Program-made: the position numbers and the translations under genes | The notes under the pieces: model-generated | What the model saw: only the letters and a program-made list of their open reading frames with translations | The model's database searches: none | What the model was told of the DNA's origin: nothing | Shown: positions 41,310 through 52,116 of the stretch, one piece after another | How positions within the stretch are numbered: position 1 is the first letter of the stretch | Layout of the letters: every line of letters begins with the position of its first letter | Assembly (NCBI GenBank): GCA_963575745.1 | Contig: CAUYUJ010019594.1 | Span: forward strand, 112,056-176,055 | Reading direction: 5' to 3' | Source: Prorocentrum cordatum | Taxonomy: Eukaryota; Sar; Dinophyceae; Prorocentrales; Prorocentraceae | Length of the DNA: 64,000 bases

Positions 41310-42836
41310 CACAAAAAGGAAGGGGGAGGGTCGGAGGGGTGTGCCGTGTCGAAACAAAAGGGGTCGGGGCGGAGGGGCACGCTGGTTTGTGAGTGGGTGG
41401 GTGGGGGGGGCGTAATAAAAGGGTCGGGGCGGAGGGGCGCGCTGGCTGGTGGGTGGAGGGGATGCGGAGGGGGCGCGCGGGGCGCGCGGGGAGGGAGTGG
41501 GGGCCGTGCCGAAATAAAAGAGTCGCGGGGCGGAGGGGGCGCGCTGGCTGGTAAGTGAGGAGACCGTGCCGAAATAAGAGGGGTCGGGGCGGAGGGGTGT
41601 GCTGTGCCGAAACAAAAAGGGTCGGGTCGGAGGGGCGCGCTGGCTGCTGGTGAGTAGGGGGATGCAGAGGGGGGGTGTCGTGCCGAAATAAATGGGTCGG
41701 GGCGGGGGGGGGGGGCATGCCGAGATAGAGGGGTCGGGGCGGAGGGGTGCCGTGCCGAAAAAGGTGTCGGGGCGGAGGGCGCGCTGGCGGCGAGTGGGGG
41801 GGGGCAGGGGGTCGGGGCGGACGGGCACGCTGGCAGGCGAGTGGGGGGATGCGGAGGCGGTGTGCCGTGCCGAAATAAAAAGGTCGGGGCGGAAAGATGT
41901 GCCGTGCCGAAATAAAGGGATCGAGGCGGAAGGGCGGGCTGGCGGGTGGGCGGGGGGGGGGATGCGGAGGGCGTGCCATGCCGAAATAAAGGTGTGGGCG
42001 GGAGGCGCGTTGGCTGGTGGGGGGGAATGGGGTGTGCCATTCCGAAATAGGGGGCGGATGGGTGTGCCGTGCCGAATAAAACGGGGTCGGGGCGGAGGGG
42101 CGCGCTGGCTGGTGGGTGGGGGGATGCGGACGGGTGTGCCGTGCCGAAATAAAAGTCGAGGCGGAAGGCGCGCTGGCTGGTGGGTGGGGGGAGGCGGAGG
42201 CGGTGTGCCGTGCCGAAATAAAAGGTCGGGGCGGAGGGGTGTGCCGTGCCGAAATAAAGGGATCGAGGCGGAGGGGCGCGCTGGCTGGCGGGCGGGGGGG
42301 AAGGTGCCGTGCCGAAACAACAGGGTCGGGGCGGAGGGGCGCGCTGGCTGGTGGGGGGGCATGCGGAAGGTTGTGCCGTGCCAATGTAAAAAAGGTCGGG
42401 GCGGAGGGGCGTGCCGTGCCGAAATAAAGGGGTCGGGGCGGAAGGGCGCGCTGGCTGGTGTGTGGGGGATGCGGAAGGGGTGTGCCGTGCCGAAATAAAG
42501 GAGTCGGGGCGGAGGGGTATGCCGTGCCGAAACAGAAGGGGTCGGGGCGGAGGGGCGCGCTGGGTGGCGGGTGGGGGAGATGCGGAAAGGGGAGTGCCGT
42601 GCCGAACTAGTGCCGAAATAAAGGGGTCGGGGCGGAGGGGCGCGCTGGCTGGCGGGTGGGGGGGGGATGCGAAGGGGGTGTGGAGGGGGTGCGCCGTGCC
42701 GAAATAAAGGGGTCGGGGCGGAGGGGTGTGCCGTGCCGAAATGAAGAGGTCGGGGCGGAGGGGCGCGCTGGCTGGTGGAATGTGTGGGTGATGGAGGGGG
42801 TGCCGTGCCGAAATAAAGTGGTCGGAGCTCTAGACA
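41310..42836. repeat. Two-module minisatellite, about 22 units
   Basis: Module 1 (~36 bp): GTGCCGTGCCGAAATAAAGG then ggtcggggcggagggg. Module 2 (~35 bp): CGCGCTGGCTGGTGGGTGGG then ggatgcgga. Module 1 is sometimes followed by module 2 and sometimes by another module 1, giving alternate spacings near 38 and 72 bp. Proteins predicted across it are repeat translations. It probably lies in an intron. Confidence 0.9.
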
Positions 42837-42840
42837 CCCT

Positions 42841-42980
42841 GTGCAAGCGAATAAATGCACACATATTCCAGGATTCACCACATGTTTCCATTTTTCTGGG
42901 TTTCTGTCCTCCCCCCACTTCCCATATTTTCCCTTATTTCGCTGGGAGTCGACGATGAAGTGTGCCTGTGTGTGCTGTTC
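42841..42980. mobile_element. TIR family 3 (CACACA ends), copy 2
   Basis: Same core as copy 1 (tttctgtcctccccccactt, gggagtcgacgatgaa) with more diverged ends (aataaatgcacac / gtgtgcctgtgtgtg). It abuts the minisatellite. Confidence 0.7.
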
Positions 42981-43368
42981 CCCTCCCGATATACACCCTC
43001 CTGGTCTGGGCAGGAAGCTATGCACACCCGTCCTGGGCCCAGGACCAGCCTGGGCCCAAGATCGGTGACTAGGTGTTCAGCTTGCCATCGCTCGGACGTC
43101 CACTCCTCGTACACTCTTCGCAAGATGATCCAAGTTGCTGCTCGATGTACAGTCGAGGCGTTGACCTAAGGAACCCTAAATAAGGAACGAGGCCCCTTTT
43201 TCCCACACGTTCAACCTCGATTTCCCATGGAAAACCTTAGGAAAACCCGAGGCTAAACTTTGAAACAATCAAGGAACACCGAGCCCCTCCCCAATGACAA
43301 GGGTTCCTTCTTCTGCGCCCCGACTGTACCTCGCCGAGAAAAAATGCACACGTGCGGGCGATGCCAAG

Positions 43369-43521
43369 CTAGTTGGTGCTCTCCGAGAACCATGCCCACA
43401 GGGACGCCCGCGCCGCGCGCGGGAACCGCTGCGCCGCCACCTCCGCCTGTGCGCGCAGCGTCGCTGGAACATGGACGTACCCCGCGGCAACGTCGGCGGG
43501 CTCGTCCACCAGCTCCCACTC
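43369..43521 (-). CDS. Terminal exon of an unidentified gene
   Basis: From 43521, after TCTTCTTCTGGAGAG, the minus strand reads EWELVDEPADVAAGYVHVPA, TLRAQAEVAAQRFPRAARAS and LWAWFSESTN, then TAG (43369-43371). All but a few third positions are G/C. Acidic start then an Ala/Arg-rich helix. It marks the 3' end of one minus-strand gene lying upstream of the membrane-protein gene at 40.1-41.0 kb. Upstream exons are not found. Confidence 0.55.
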   Translation of the reverse strand, partial: EWELVDEPADVAAGYVHVPATLRAQAEVAAQRFPRAARASLWAWFSESTN

Positions 43522-43961
43522 CTCTCCAGAAGAAGACGCATCGGCACAAGCACAAGCTTTCGGAGGTCCGAGCGGACCTCCGAGCGTCTGTGCTTACAAC
43601 GGTAGGCATGGAGACCCCAATCGGCATTGCGGGGCTCGTTTGGTCAAATTGAAGGGGGGGAGGGGGGCAGCTCGGCGATGTACAACGGGACGGGTCCCTC
43701 TAGGGGTGCGTCCGAACACCTGGCCCCCAGGGGGTGCTGCATCCCGGAGCTCCTCCTCTCGTCTGAACGGCCGGTCCTTTCGTTTGAGGCGTCAAGGCGA
43801 ACGTTTTCTATTCATTGTTTTGCCGATCGGCGCGGGCCCTCGCAACCTCCCCCATGGAGTAGATCTTGGCTGTCTTTGGCGCCTGTTTCGAGCAAGTGGG
43901 GCCCCTCCCCCACAGGACACACTGTTGCAAACTGTCGCACTAAGCAGGGGTCTAGAGCTAG
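43522..43961. other. Spacer
   Basis: Contains a short palindrome ctttcggaggtccgagcgga/cctccgag (43557-43586), related to the family 6 arms at 44.8 kb. No gene supported. Confidence 0.4.
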
Positions 43962-44199
43962 AGGCCTCCTAGATGGGGTCGGAGTAGATGAGGTCGGAGG
44001 ATCGCGCCGCATCCCGGATACATCGACGATGTATCGGGGATGCATCGGCGATGCACCGGCGATGAACCGTCGACGTCGGAGATGCATCGGCGACGTCGAC
44101 GTGGAGCAAATCAAGTGCCACACCGAACCGCATCGGCGATGCATCGGCGATGTGACGCGATCCTCAGACCCCATCTACTCGGACCCCATCTTGGAGGCC
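43962..44199. mobile_element. Foldback element family 2, copy 2
   Basis: About 238 bp. Ends AGGCCTCCTAGATGGGGTCG and CGGACCCCATCTTGGAGGCC are inverted partners. The interior repeats GCATCGGCGATGCA. Flanked by ctag on both sides. Confidence 0.8.
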
Positions 44200-44673
44200 T
44201 AGAAGAGCCAGACCCCCCCTCCTCCCCCCCCTTCCGCTCAATGTCGAATCGCCGAATAAGAAACAATGTCGAATCGCCGAACAAGAAAACGTGGAGGCGA
44301 GCTCGTGCCGACTTCCATCCTTCGACTCACCCTCCTCGGCGGCGCCGCGGGTGCCCCCCCCAGGCCTTCAAGGCCCATGCCTCCGCTCGCGGGCAGCCGG
44401 GTTCAGGACGACCTGGGGGCACCCCCCGGAACGCTCTCGGCGAGGCGCGGCTACTGGAGATATCACCCAAGAGGCTGCAAGGACGCCGAGAGCCGACGAA
44501 AGCGCATGGACGCCTCGCACGCCCTGAGCCTGGCCCCCCAACGCTGCCCCCGACCTTCTTCGACTCGTCCTCGTCGGCCCGGCACACCTTCCTCCCGAGT
44601 CGTGCCGTGACGCTCCGAGGGCCCGCGGAGGGCCCCCGGGAGGCCCCAAGACTGCAGAAGAGCCCTGGGGGCG

Positions 44674-44791
44674 CGGATTTCTCGGAGGTCCCCGCGGGTT
44701 TCTCGGAGGTCCGCGCGGGTTTCTCGGAGGTCCGCGCGGGTTTTTCGGAGGTCCGCGCGGATTTCTCGGAGGTCCGCGCGGATTTCTCGGA
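44674..44791. repeat. 21-bp tandem repeat
   Basis: Five to six units of CGCGGGTTTCTCGGAGGTCC. In-frame on the minus strand it gives SEKSART heptads, but no start, stop or bias supports a gene. Confidence 0.85.
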
Positions 44792-44795
44792 GTGG

Positions 44796-44936
44796 CATAA
44801 AACCTCGGAGGTCCGCGCGGATTTCACGGATCGGCGCTAGACCGCGCGCGGAGCGCGCCAGGGGCGGCGCCAGAGGCGCCGCCAGGGGGGCCCAGCGCCG
44901 ATCCGAGAAATCCGCGCGGACCTCCGAGGTTTTATG
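44796..44936. mobile_element. Family 6 foldback, 43-bp arms
   Basis: Left arm 44796-44838 (CATAAAACCTCGGAGGTCCG) and right arm 44894-44936 are near-perfect inverted partners, with a GC-rich loop that is itself palindromic (ggcggcgcc / ggcgccgcc). The 21-bp tandem array next door is an amplification of the arm sequence. A single arm recurs at 58143-58170. Confidence 0.75.
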
Positions 44937-45118
44937 TTTATGACACTTTTTGTTCCTCTGGTGAGGCCACGCGGGCGGCCTCCCCGAACGCAGACGTCCT
45001 TGCCAGTTCGGTCGGCGGCAAGCCTTGCGCTGCTGTTTCAACCTCTGGCGGTGCGGCCGGCCGCGGCGCGGAGCAGCGGGGCGGCTCCGCAGAACGGCCG
45101 GCCCAGGCACCACCAGAT

Positions 45119-45300
45119 CCCCCCTTCGGAGAAGTTTTCTAATCCTTCCCCGAAGACGCAGAAAACTTCTCAGATGACGCGAGGGTTTCTGAGAGAAGTC
45201 CCGCCACCCTCTGAGGAGGCCTTCTCCTCCTCACTTCCCCCCATCGCTCGCCGCCGAAGTGCACAATTCCAGACCCCCGACGTCATGATTGTTTCCTGAC
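45119..45300. mobile_element. Family 7 element, diverged copy
   Basis: Shares 'ccccgaagac', 'tctgaggaggcctt' and 'cttccccccatcgctcgccgccga' with the fuller copy at 60763-60910, whose ends are inverted repeats. Confidence 0.55.
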
Positions 45301-45429
45301 GCGACCCCCAGAGGTCCGGATCCAATTCCCTGGGGCCAATGTTTCATCCCGAGTCGTTTTTTGACGGCCCCACGGTAGCAAAAACCTCCGGGCGTGATTT
45401 TTCATGACTCGAGGGGGTCTGGGGTGGGG

Positions 45430-45960
45430 GCTCCTTCCCATCTTCGTGCCGATCGTCCTCCGCGCCGGCGCCGCCCGCGCCGCTGGCGCCGCCCGGGCAC
45501 GGCCGCGCCGCTGGCCGCGCGCGCGGCGTGCCGCGCGGGGGCCCGCGCGGGCCACGGACGGCCCGCGCAGCGGCGCCTCCGCGACGGGGCCGCGGCCGCG
45601 GCTGGGCGGCTCGCCGTCCCCGGACGGCCCGCGGCCGCCGCGCAGGCGGCTCGCCGGGGCGCGGCCGGCGGGCCGCGGCCGCGGCCGCGGCCGCGGCCGC
45701 GCTCGGGCCGCCGGGCCCGCCGTCGCGACCGCGCGGCTGGCGGCCGGGGGCGCCCCGACGCAGGCGGCGCCACAGTCGGAACCGCGGGCGGCGGGCGGCG
45801 CAGTCGCCCGCGGGCTGGGCGCGGGCGCGCGGGGGCGGCGGCGCGGCGGCGGGCGGGTCCTGCCGGGGCCGCCGAAGAGCCCGGAGAAATCCTGGCGTCG
45901 ACTCGAGTTGTTCGAGCCGGGCGTGTCTGCCCGGTTTCGGGCCGGAGGTGGAGGAGGAGG
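45430..45960. other. GC-extreme island
   Basis: About 530 bp at roughly 80% GC, with a pure GGCCGC run at 45675-45702. All six frames are open, so codon bias cannot tell whether it is coding. CpG-rich. Confidence 0.5.
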
Positions 45961-46111
45961 AGGCGGGGGTCAGCACAGATCGATGCGGCTCGGAAAATGG
46001 CGCAAAGAGGCGGGGTCTGGGGCTGTGATCGTGATTTGTTGTACTGGATGCCCCAATTTGGCTCGAGACGTCGGATGGCCGCCGTCTCCTCTCTCCTCCC
46101 TCCTGCCTCCT

Positions 46112-46350
46112 CGTCCATCCCTCCTCCTCCTCCTCCTCCTCCTCCTCCTCCTCCTCCTCCTCCTCCTCTTGCTCCTCCTCCTCCTCCTCCTCCCTCCCTC
46201 CCTCCCTCCCTCCCTCCCTCCCTCCCTCCCTCCCTCCCTCCCACCCTCCCACCTCCTCCTCCTCCTCACTGCCTCCCTCCCCCCCTCCCTCCCTTGCTCC
46301 CTCCCCCTCCTTCCCTCCACCTCCATCTCCCTCTCCCTCCCCCTTTTTTG
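46112..46350. repeat. CTC then CCTC microsatellite
   Basis: CTC 46112-46190, then a CCTC tetranucleotide run to 46245, then mixed CCT/CTC. It lies just beyond the 3' end of the LINE-like element. Confidence 0.95.
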
Positions 46351-46550
46351 GACTTGGAGTCAGGATGAAATGCACGAAGCGACACCCGCCAGGAAGAGGG
46401 AACACGAGACAGGACACGGGCAAAGCGAAAGCGAAAGAGAGCACGCGAAGCATGCGATGAACCCGGGAGCCTGCCAGGGCAGGAACGGGGTCCCGACACC
46501 CAAAAGGGGCAGGGCGGGCCGAGGCCTCGCACCGTGTTGCCTCGGGCCCG

Positions 46551-48218
46551 CTAGGGCTCTGGGCGAGAGAGTTCACTAGCAAAGCCGTTGCCCATGACTC
46601 GGGTGACGTACGGATCAGAGGGCTCCCAGAAGGCCATGAAGTCCGGCTCGACCTCCTCCGACGAGGCTCCCCAGACATGCGGCCATCTCCCCTGGAAGAC
46701 CTGAACGAAAGCAGAAGCAGCAAGACGGCACATGCCCTGGGGGTACGCCTTAGCCCGAGAGGTGCGCCACTGCCAATTGCCCTCCATGCCCGCAAGGGTC
46801 TCGTGGCCTCGAGGGCCATGGAAGCACCTCCCGCCCCCCCGAGCAGCCCGCGCCCCCAGGCCAAGAGAAGGAAGGTGAACCGAGAGGAGGAGAGTAGGCT
46901 TCATCGACGGCGCCCCGAAAACGCACTGGTCGATAAGGACCCCATCAACCTCGGGCCGCCCGAGGACGAACACCAGCTCGTCGAGCTTCCACGCCGAAGG
47001 GGCCCCCAGGCGGAAGGGAGGAGCAGGGCCCTCCATCGCCGCCGGGATTTCGAGGCGGAGGGCAACGAAGAGGAAGTAAATCGTCGTGCGGAGCAGCAGG
47101 TTCCCCGCCTCAACCTGCCCGGCTTCCTTGGGGGCAAGGTCGCCAAGGCCCCAAGGCTTGCCAGGGGTGCGGAGAGGCCTTGGCGGGGGACCCCTACACT
47201 CGGCGGTGTCACGGAGGCGGGCCTGCGACCAAGTCTCGCACGGAGGGCCAACCCAGAATCCGGCGACCTTGCCGCCAGCCATGGCGCGATACCAAAAACG
47301 GATCGTCTCTGGCCTCGAAACATCACCGCGGATGGGGTCGTTAGCCACGTCAAGGCTGATCACCCAGACAGAGACAGGAAAGGACCCGGCTGCCCTCTCA
47401 AACTCATGCTGGATGTCAAACTCGCGTCGGGCCCCAGCGAAAAAATGCAAGAGGTACATGGCAGGCTGGCCGGGTGGCCTGGGAACCTGGCCCGCAAGGG
47501 CTCTATCCCCAGAATCAGCTCGAGCCATGGGCAAGGGTTTCCAAGCACGTTTTTCCCTCGGGACCTGGGCAGGGGGGCATTTCGAAATCCCAGGGGCCCG
47601 AAAAGCCGGTTTCTCAGCAAAGCGTTCAGGTCTCCCCGCTTTGCGGTTAGATTTCCTGGCAGCGATGATGGCCCCCCTGTCCTCAGCGAGCTGCTCGGGG
47701 GTCTTGGGGGGCATCATGGGCCGCCAGGCCTCTCTGCACCTTGGACTTCGAACTAAGTGCTTATGAAGCCTAGCCATGGCATGACGCTGCATACGGCAGC
47801 TCTCGCAGAAAGTGCCCTGCATCCAAAGTATGGGGTCGTCCAACTTAGCGCGCCTTCTGCTAACATGGATCTTGAGGGCGCCAGGGGCCGAGGCCTGAAA
47901 TCCACAATCATAGCACATGTAGATAAGGTACGTTTTCTGCTTTTCCAAGAACGGGGCGACGAATCCGCCATTATGGCGGAGGCCCTGTAAAGCGGTGTGC
48001 AACTCCCGAAGCCTCGCCGCGTCTTTGTTTAAGAAAAGATGGCTTTGTTTGGCTTTGTCGAGTCGGCTCTTGAAATATCCAGGGCTCGCACGGGCGCACT
48101 CGATCCATTCTTCGAAGCTGTGTCTCACATGCCCGCCCTGTCCCCGGCCATCGTTGAGTCTGTCATTAAGCCAAGCAAGATCCGCCCCCAGAAGCGCTAC
48201 CCAACCAGAATGAGACTG
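46551..48218 (-). CDS. Zinc-binding and C5-methyltransferase-like retroelement domain
   Basis: The frame is continuous with the RT thumb except for a single TAG at 48219; from Met at 48128 it runs 525 codons uninterrupted to 46551. Residues 72-130 hold CYDCGFQ with a later His (C72, C75, H88) and CESCRMQRH (C108, C111) plus LHKHL, likely Zn-binding fingers. From residue 226 a methyltransferase-like fold follows: LLHFFAGARREFDI resembles the SAM-binding motif I; GPPCETWSQAR (294-304, Cys297) resembles the catalytic Pro-Cys motif IV of cytosine-C5 methyltransferases; AAMEGPAPP may stand in for motif VI. Then IDQCVFGAPSMKPT, a conserved-looking tail. Retroelements carrying cytosine methyltransferases are known in dinoflagellates; whether this one methylates DNA is inference. 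It is better preserved than the RT. Confidence 0.7.
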   Translation of the reverse strand, partial: QSHSGWVALLGADLAWLNDRLNDGRGQGGHVRHSFEEWIECARASPGYFKSRLDKAKQSHLFLNKDAARLRELHTALQGLRHNGGFVAPFLEKQKTYLIYMCYDCGFQASAPGALKIHVSRRRAKLDDPILWMQGTFCESCRMQRHAMARLHKHLVRSPRCREAWRPMMPPKTPEQLAEDRGAIIAARKSNRKAGRPERFAEKPAFRAPGISKCPPAQVPREKRAWKPLPMARADSGDRALAGQVPRPPGQPAMYLLHFFAGARREFDIQHEFERAAGSFPVSVWVISLDVANDPIRGDVSRPETIRFWYRAMAGGKVAGFWVGPPCETWSQARLRDTAECRGPPPRPLRTPGKPWGLGDLAPKEAGQVEAGNLLLRTTIYFLFVALRLEIPAAMEGPAPPFRLGAPSAWKLDELVFVLGRPEVDGVLIDQCVFGAPSMKPTLLLSVHLPSLGLGARAARGGGRCFHGPRGHETLAGMEGNWQWRTSRAKAYPQGMCRLAASAFVQVFQGRWPHVWGASSEEVEPDFMAFWEPSDPYVTRVMGNGFASELSRPEP

Positions 48219-50229
48219 CTACAAAACATCGAGTGCCGCTAAGAGTGATTGAGGAGCGTGTCTCAGACGCCGGGGGAGGTACCGCAACCGTGCCAGCGCG
48301 AGATACTGGTCTGGGTGGGGCCTCTGAGCGCTGGTAAGGAGGGTTTCGTTAGTGGTCTCGAATTTGGGGCCGTCTTGGTTAGACTCACCACGGGGTTCAA
48401 CCGCACGATAAACACTATGGTAAGCTTTATTGAAAGCGGCAGCAGCTCGGCTTCCCAGTAGCCCCCAGATCCCACAGTTAAAAGTAAGTTTGCTCATGCC
48501 CAAAGCGTCAGCATATGTCAACTTTGATTCGGTCCGGGGCCCTTCGCGGCTTTTCCCAATAGTACGTCTGATTGGACCAATACCTGAACGCATAGATGCA
48601 ATTCTAGCCGCCACCTCGGGCCCCCAGCTGCCGTTGTCTGTAAGGTGCGTACCTAAAGACTTGTGCACTCGAACAACTCGAAAAGATTGTCCACCTTCAG
48701 TTGCGATTGCTGGGGCGTCGGCTTTTCTGATCAGGAGCTCGTGTTTCTTATACCCCTTACCTGAAAATGTGATCAAGAGCGCCGACTTGCCGAAATTGAC
48801 CTTGAGCCCTGTCGGGCCGATCCGGTTGTGAAAGATCTCGATAAGCCGTTGGGCCTTCGCGATGACCTGCTCCGGGTGGTCCACTGCTGCTTTCGCGGTG
48901 AGATCGTCGACAAAGGAAGCCGTGGCCATCGGCGGCACCGCGCCTGCGCGTGCGAACACCCGAGGCTGGGTAAGTAATGGTTGGAAATCAAGGGCGAGTC
49001 CTTCATCCGAGAGGTCTTGCTCGATGTCCCCAATCACAGTTGAAAAAAAAGCATGTTCGATGCATCGTTAGCCGGGGGCATTCCAGGCCGCGATCCAGTG
49101 CGGGGGGCTGCAAAGGTGTTGGCACCAGGCATCTTCCACCATGGCGCTCCGTTCACTTCGGCTACAATGGCAAGGAAATGACTATCATCACAATGCTGCT
49201 CCAAGATGGGGGGACCTTGCAAGGCCACTTTGAGTCCTTCCTGGAATGCCATCGGTATGTCCATGCTCTGGATCAAGTCGAGGATTTCGTCGGGGCCCCC
49301 TGGGAGGCTCAAGACCAGTTGCTGCAAAACAATATAAAACGCCGCGTAGAGATCCACTGAAACCAAAATAATGCATGTCCCCTGGGCCTTGGCAACCTGG
49401 AACCACGACAAGACCGCATGGGTAGCATGGTCTGTGCCCATGCCCTGGCGCCCGCCACATTGAGTAGCTTTGAGGATCATGCCGAGGAGGGTCTTCCACC
49501 TGTCTCTTAGGGAACGGTGGTGGTGTTTGGGGTATGACGTTGCCCAGGAGAATAGAACGATAATCAATATCGAGATGGGGGGGCTCCTTTACCTTTCGGG
49601 ATCTCCGCAACAAGCCCTCCCTTAAACTGGATTGGCTCCACGCCTAAAAGGCTGGTTCAAAGCACAACCGGGTGCGCCAGGCGAGCAAATTCGCGGGGCG
49701 CAGCGCGCAAAAGGTCGTCAGTCAGTTGATCGGGCCCCCCCGCCTTGCCCCTCGGACCGCCCGCGAATCGTCTAGCCAACTCAATTCGCGAGGGAACCAC
49801 AGAAATGTTAAGCTGCGTGTCGCTCTGGATAATCGAGCTTCTAGCATTATACTCATCAACGAGGGCCTGAGGAGCCAACTGCCCGGCATGCTCTATGTCA
49901 CCAAAATAGGTCTGCATGTGCTCGGCTATCTTGGCAAGAGTAGGGATGGGGTTACCTTCCTTATCGCGTCGCATAGGCAAAGTGCAAGCATATTTGGGCG
50001 GGCGGCCGCCAAAAGCGAGGACCCCTCTAACAGTGTTCCATTCCCTCTGACTATGCTTGCCCTCGGCATGGGCGCGAATTTCTTCAGCTCGTCGGTCGAG
50101 GAAACCCTGGTTGTCGGCATTCAATGTCCCTCTCAGGGCAGGCCTGCTAAGGCTCAAAATGCCCGCGATGGCACAAGCCCACTCATGGGGGTCGTTTGCC
50201 GCCGGATGCACAGCCTGGCATGGGCACAA
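48219..50229 (-). pseudogene. Reverse transcriptase domain, frameshifted
   Basis: Pieces in three frames. 50229-49657 holds a linker and RT start (GKAGGPDQLTDDLLRAAP), ending at TGA. 49613-49540 (DYRSILLGNVI) and 49567-49034 (TQCGGRQGMGTDHATHAVLS, VSVDLYAAFY) give the palm. 49037-48219 has the active-site motif SFVDDLTAK and the thumb. An eight-base poly-A run at 49043-49050 accounts for the last frameshift. The spacing and motifs fit a non-LTR retrotransposon RT. Inactive as it stands. Confidence 0.8.
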
Positions 50230-50470
50230 AGAAACTGAACCATGGGCGCAGCGGGCGAATCCTCCGTTTCTCCCACAAAATCAACCAGGTCCCCCCGAGT
50301 GAGGCGGCAAGCCAAGGCAAAGATTTTTCGAGCCTGATCGATCGAGGGAAGGTCCTGGGTCGAAAACTGGCTTCCCCCGGCCTTGGGGCAGGCTCTTCGG
50401 ATCCTAATAAGGGCGAAAGAAGCTCTGGGCGTTATGGTTTCTTGGGCCGCAAGGCCTCCACAACAAAACA

Positions 50471-51600
50471 TTATATCGCAAAGGCGTTCGCAAGGTCCGT
50501 GAGTTGCTTGACCTGATCATGTACGTTGTGAGCCCAAGGCGGGACAGGAACGCCCCGAAGTAGGGCCCGAAACTTATCCTGGGCGTGTGGGTCCTTCATT
50601 TTCTCGCGGTCCAGAGGTTTGGTTCCTCGCTTGACCCGGCCCTGAGCAGTCCACGCAAGGGCGGCTTGGACGGGAACATGATCGATGTGCCTGTCGCCAG
50701 AGTCAAAGCAATGGAGGGGGGTAGAGCCGCGGACGTGGCCCCACAGGAACTTGTAACGCATATGTAGCCGATCCTATGCGTGGCCATGTTGCGCGCGGTC
50801 CAGGTATGCCCAGGGCCATAAGCAGGTAAAAGAGTATTAGTGGCATAAACCCCCCCTCCGCCAAAAACTTGTGCAGAGCGTCGCCATTCTTATCTTGGGG
50901 CTGGGGGTGTTGCTCGCCTCCGACGCACTCGCTAGTGACCTCGCCGAGCCTGGCGCTGGCATCTAATAATAGGATGTCGAAGGCCCACTTATCATTCAAT
51001 GACTCGACTGCCTTCCAAAAGGCATCCCTCTCAGCCTCAGGGGCCTGATTGTGCGGTGCGCGGCCCACTGCCACTGTGAGATCTAACGCTGTGGCCTTGA
51101 CCTTAGCCACTAGTAACCTCAAGGTAGCGTAAACCACAACAACATTTTGGACCGAGAAAGAGTTTTTTGCCATGTTTATGCCCATATGGGACCGTAGTAG
51201 ATAGCCATAGCTCCACCCCGTGGTTTCTGTCTTTAGGGCCAGATCCGCCAGAACTATAGATAAGGTAACCTTTCGCCTTCTTGGCTTTCTTGGGGTTCCT
51301 GGCCTCCTGGACGCCGATAATCAACCACCTCTGCAAGAGTGCCTGGGCCACGAATAGCTCGCGTCTCGCGGTGGCCCTAGCCCTTTTGCTCTTTTTGGTG
51401 ACCGAGGCCTTGAGCGAGCCGGGGTTATAAGAAGCAACCCGAAAGTCCAACTCTGCTTCTACTGGAGTCTCCTTCTCGGGAGAGGGTAAGTGATGAGCAG
51501 CAACAAGATGGGGCGCCGTCTCAAAATGGAACGCGTCGCCCTCCAGGCGGGGATACGCGGCGGCTAGCTGATCAGCGCTCCTCAGCCATTGCCACTCGAC
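50471..51600 (-). pseudogene. AP-like endonuclease (EEP) domain, frameshifted
   Basis: Starts near 51450 with FRVASYNPGSLKASVTKK and IIGVQEARNPKKAKKAKGYL, which fits motif 1/2 of the endonuclease/exonuclease/phosphatase fold. After a frameshift (about 51110-51185): HNQAPEAERDAFWKAVESL and FDILLLDASARLGEV (an Asp-Ala-Ser where Asp-x-Asn is common). A second frameshift near 50760 leads to HRIGYI then HIDHVPVQAAL, matching the closing D-H motif. This domain would nick target DNA. Confidence 0.7.
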
Positions 51601-51659
51601 CGCTGGATGGAAGTCCACCGCTTTTCTTAAGGCTTCAGGGATCTTCGGGGGTTCGAAGT

Positions 51660-52113
51660 TGTCCGTCAGGAGGATCCCCGAGGTAAGCTTCGAAATAACA
51701 TCAACGAGCTCGTTCCAGGGGTCTCCGGAGTGCCCGTGGGTATGGCTGACCGTGACAGACCGCCTCTGGTTTGCTAAATCCATAATTGTTTGCATCAGGT
51801 GGGGTTCCTCAGCGTCCTTGGCCGGCTTGGCCAAGAGCTCGGAAAACTGGACTGCAGCAAGATTGTCAGAGATAATGCAGACTGGGGCGCTGCTCTGGTC
51901 TTGGAGACTCCATAACAGTGCCCATATGACTCCGTGAACTTCAATACTAGTACTTGTCCATCTGGAAGGATCCGAAGGAAACGCTGTAGAATCTGAGCTC
52001 TTAGCTGACAAATAACCTTGGCAAATGTAGTGATCGCCGATCTGATACAATACAACTAAGGCCCATGCACCATTCTCGGGCGATTTGGGGCCGAGAGATC
52101 CGTCTACATATAT
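51660..52113 (-). pseudogene. RNase H domain placed before the endonuclease
   Basis: Reads YVDGSLGPKSPENGAWALVV (from about 52107), TSIEVHGVIWALLW, VCIISDNLAAVQ and HTHGHSGDPWNELVD. These supply the D-E-D-D active site and the usual His loop of RNase H. The frame is directly continuous with the upstream proline-rich ORF across one TAG (52114-52116). All catalytic residues appear intact. Confidence 0.75.
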
Positions 52114-52116
52114 CTA

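Noticed and set aside
41310-42836. CRISPR-like regularity of the minisatellite (also the 82-bp and 73-bp arrays)
   Set aside because: No unique spacers of constant length, no cas genes, and a eukaryotic setting; units are contiguous or two-module tandem repeats.
46045-46075. Second spliced-leader relic ('ccccaatttggctcgagac')
   Set aside because: Too many mismatches to the leader, including in its 3' half.
45394-46579. Ala/Arg/Gly-rich frames over 300 codons on both strands
   Set aside because: At ~80% GC all frames are open; nothing distinguishes a coding frame.
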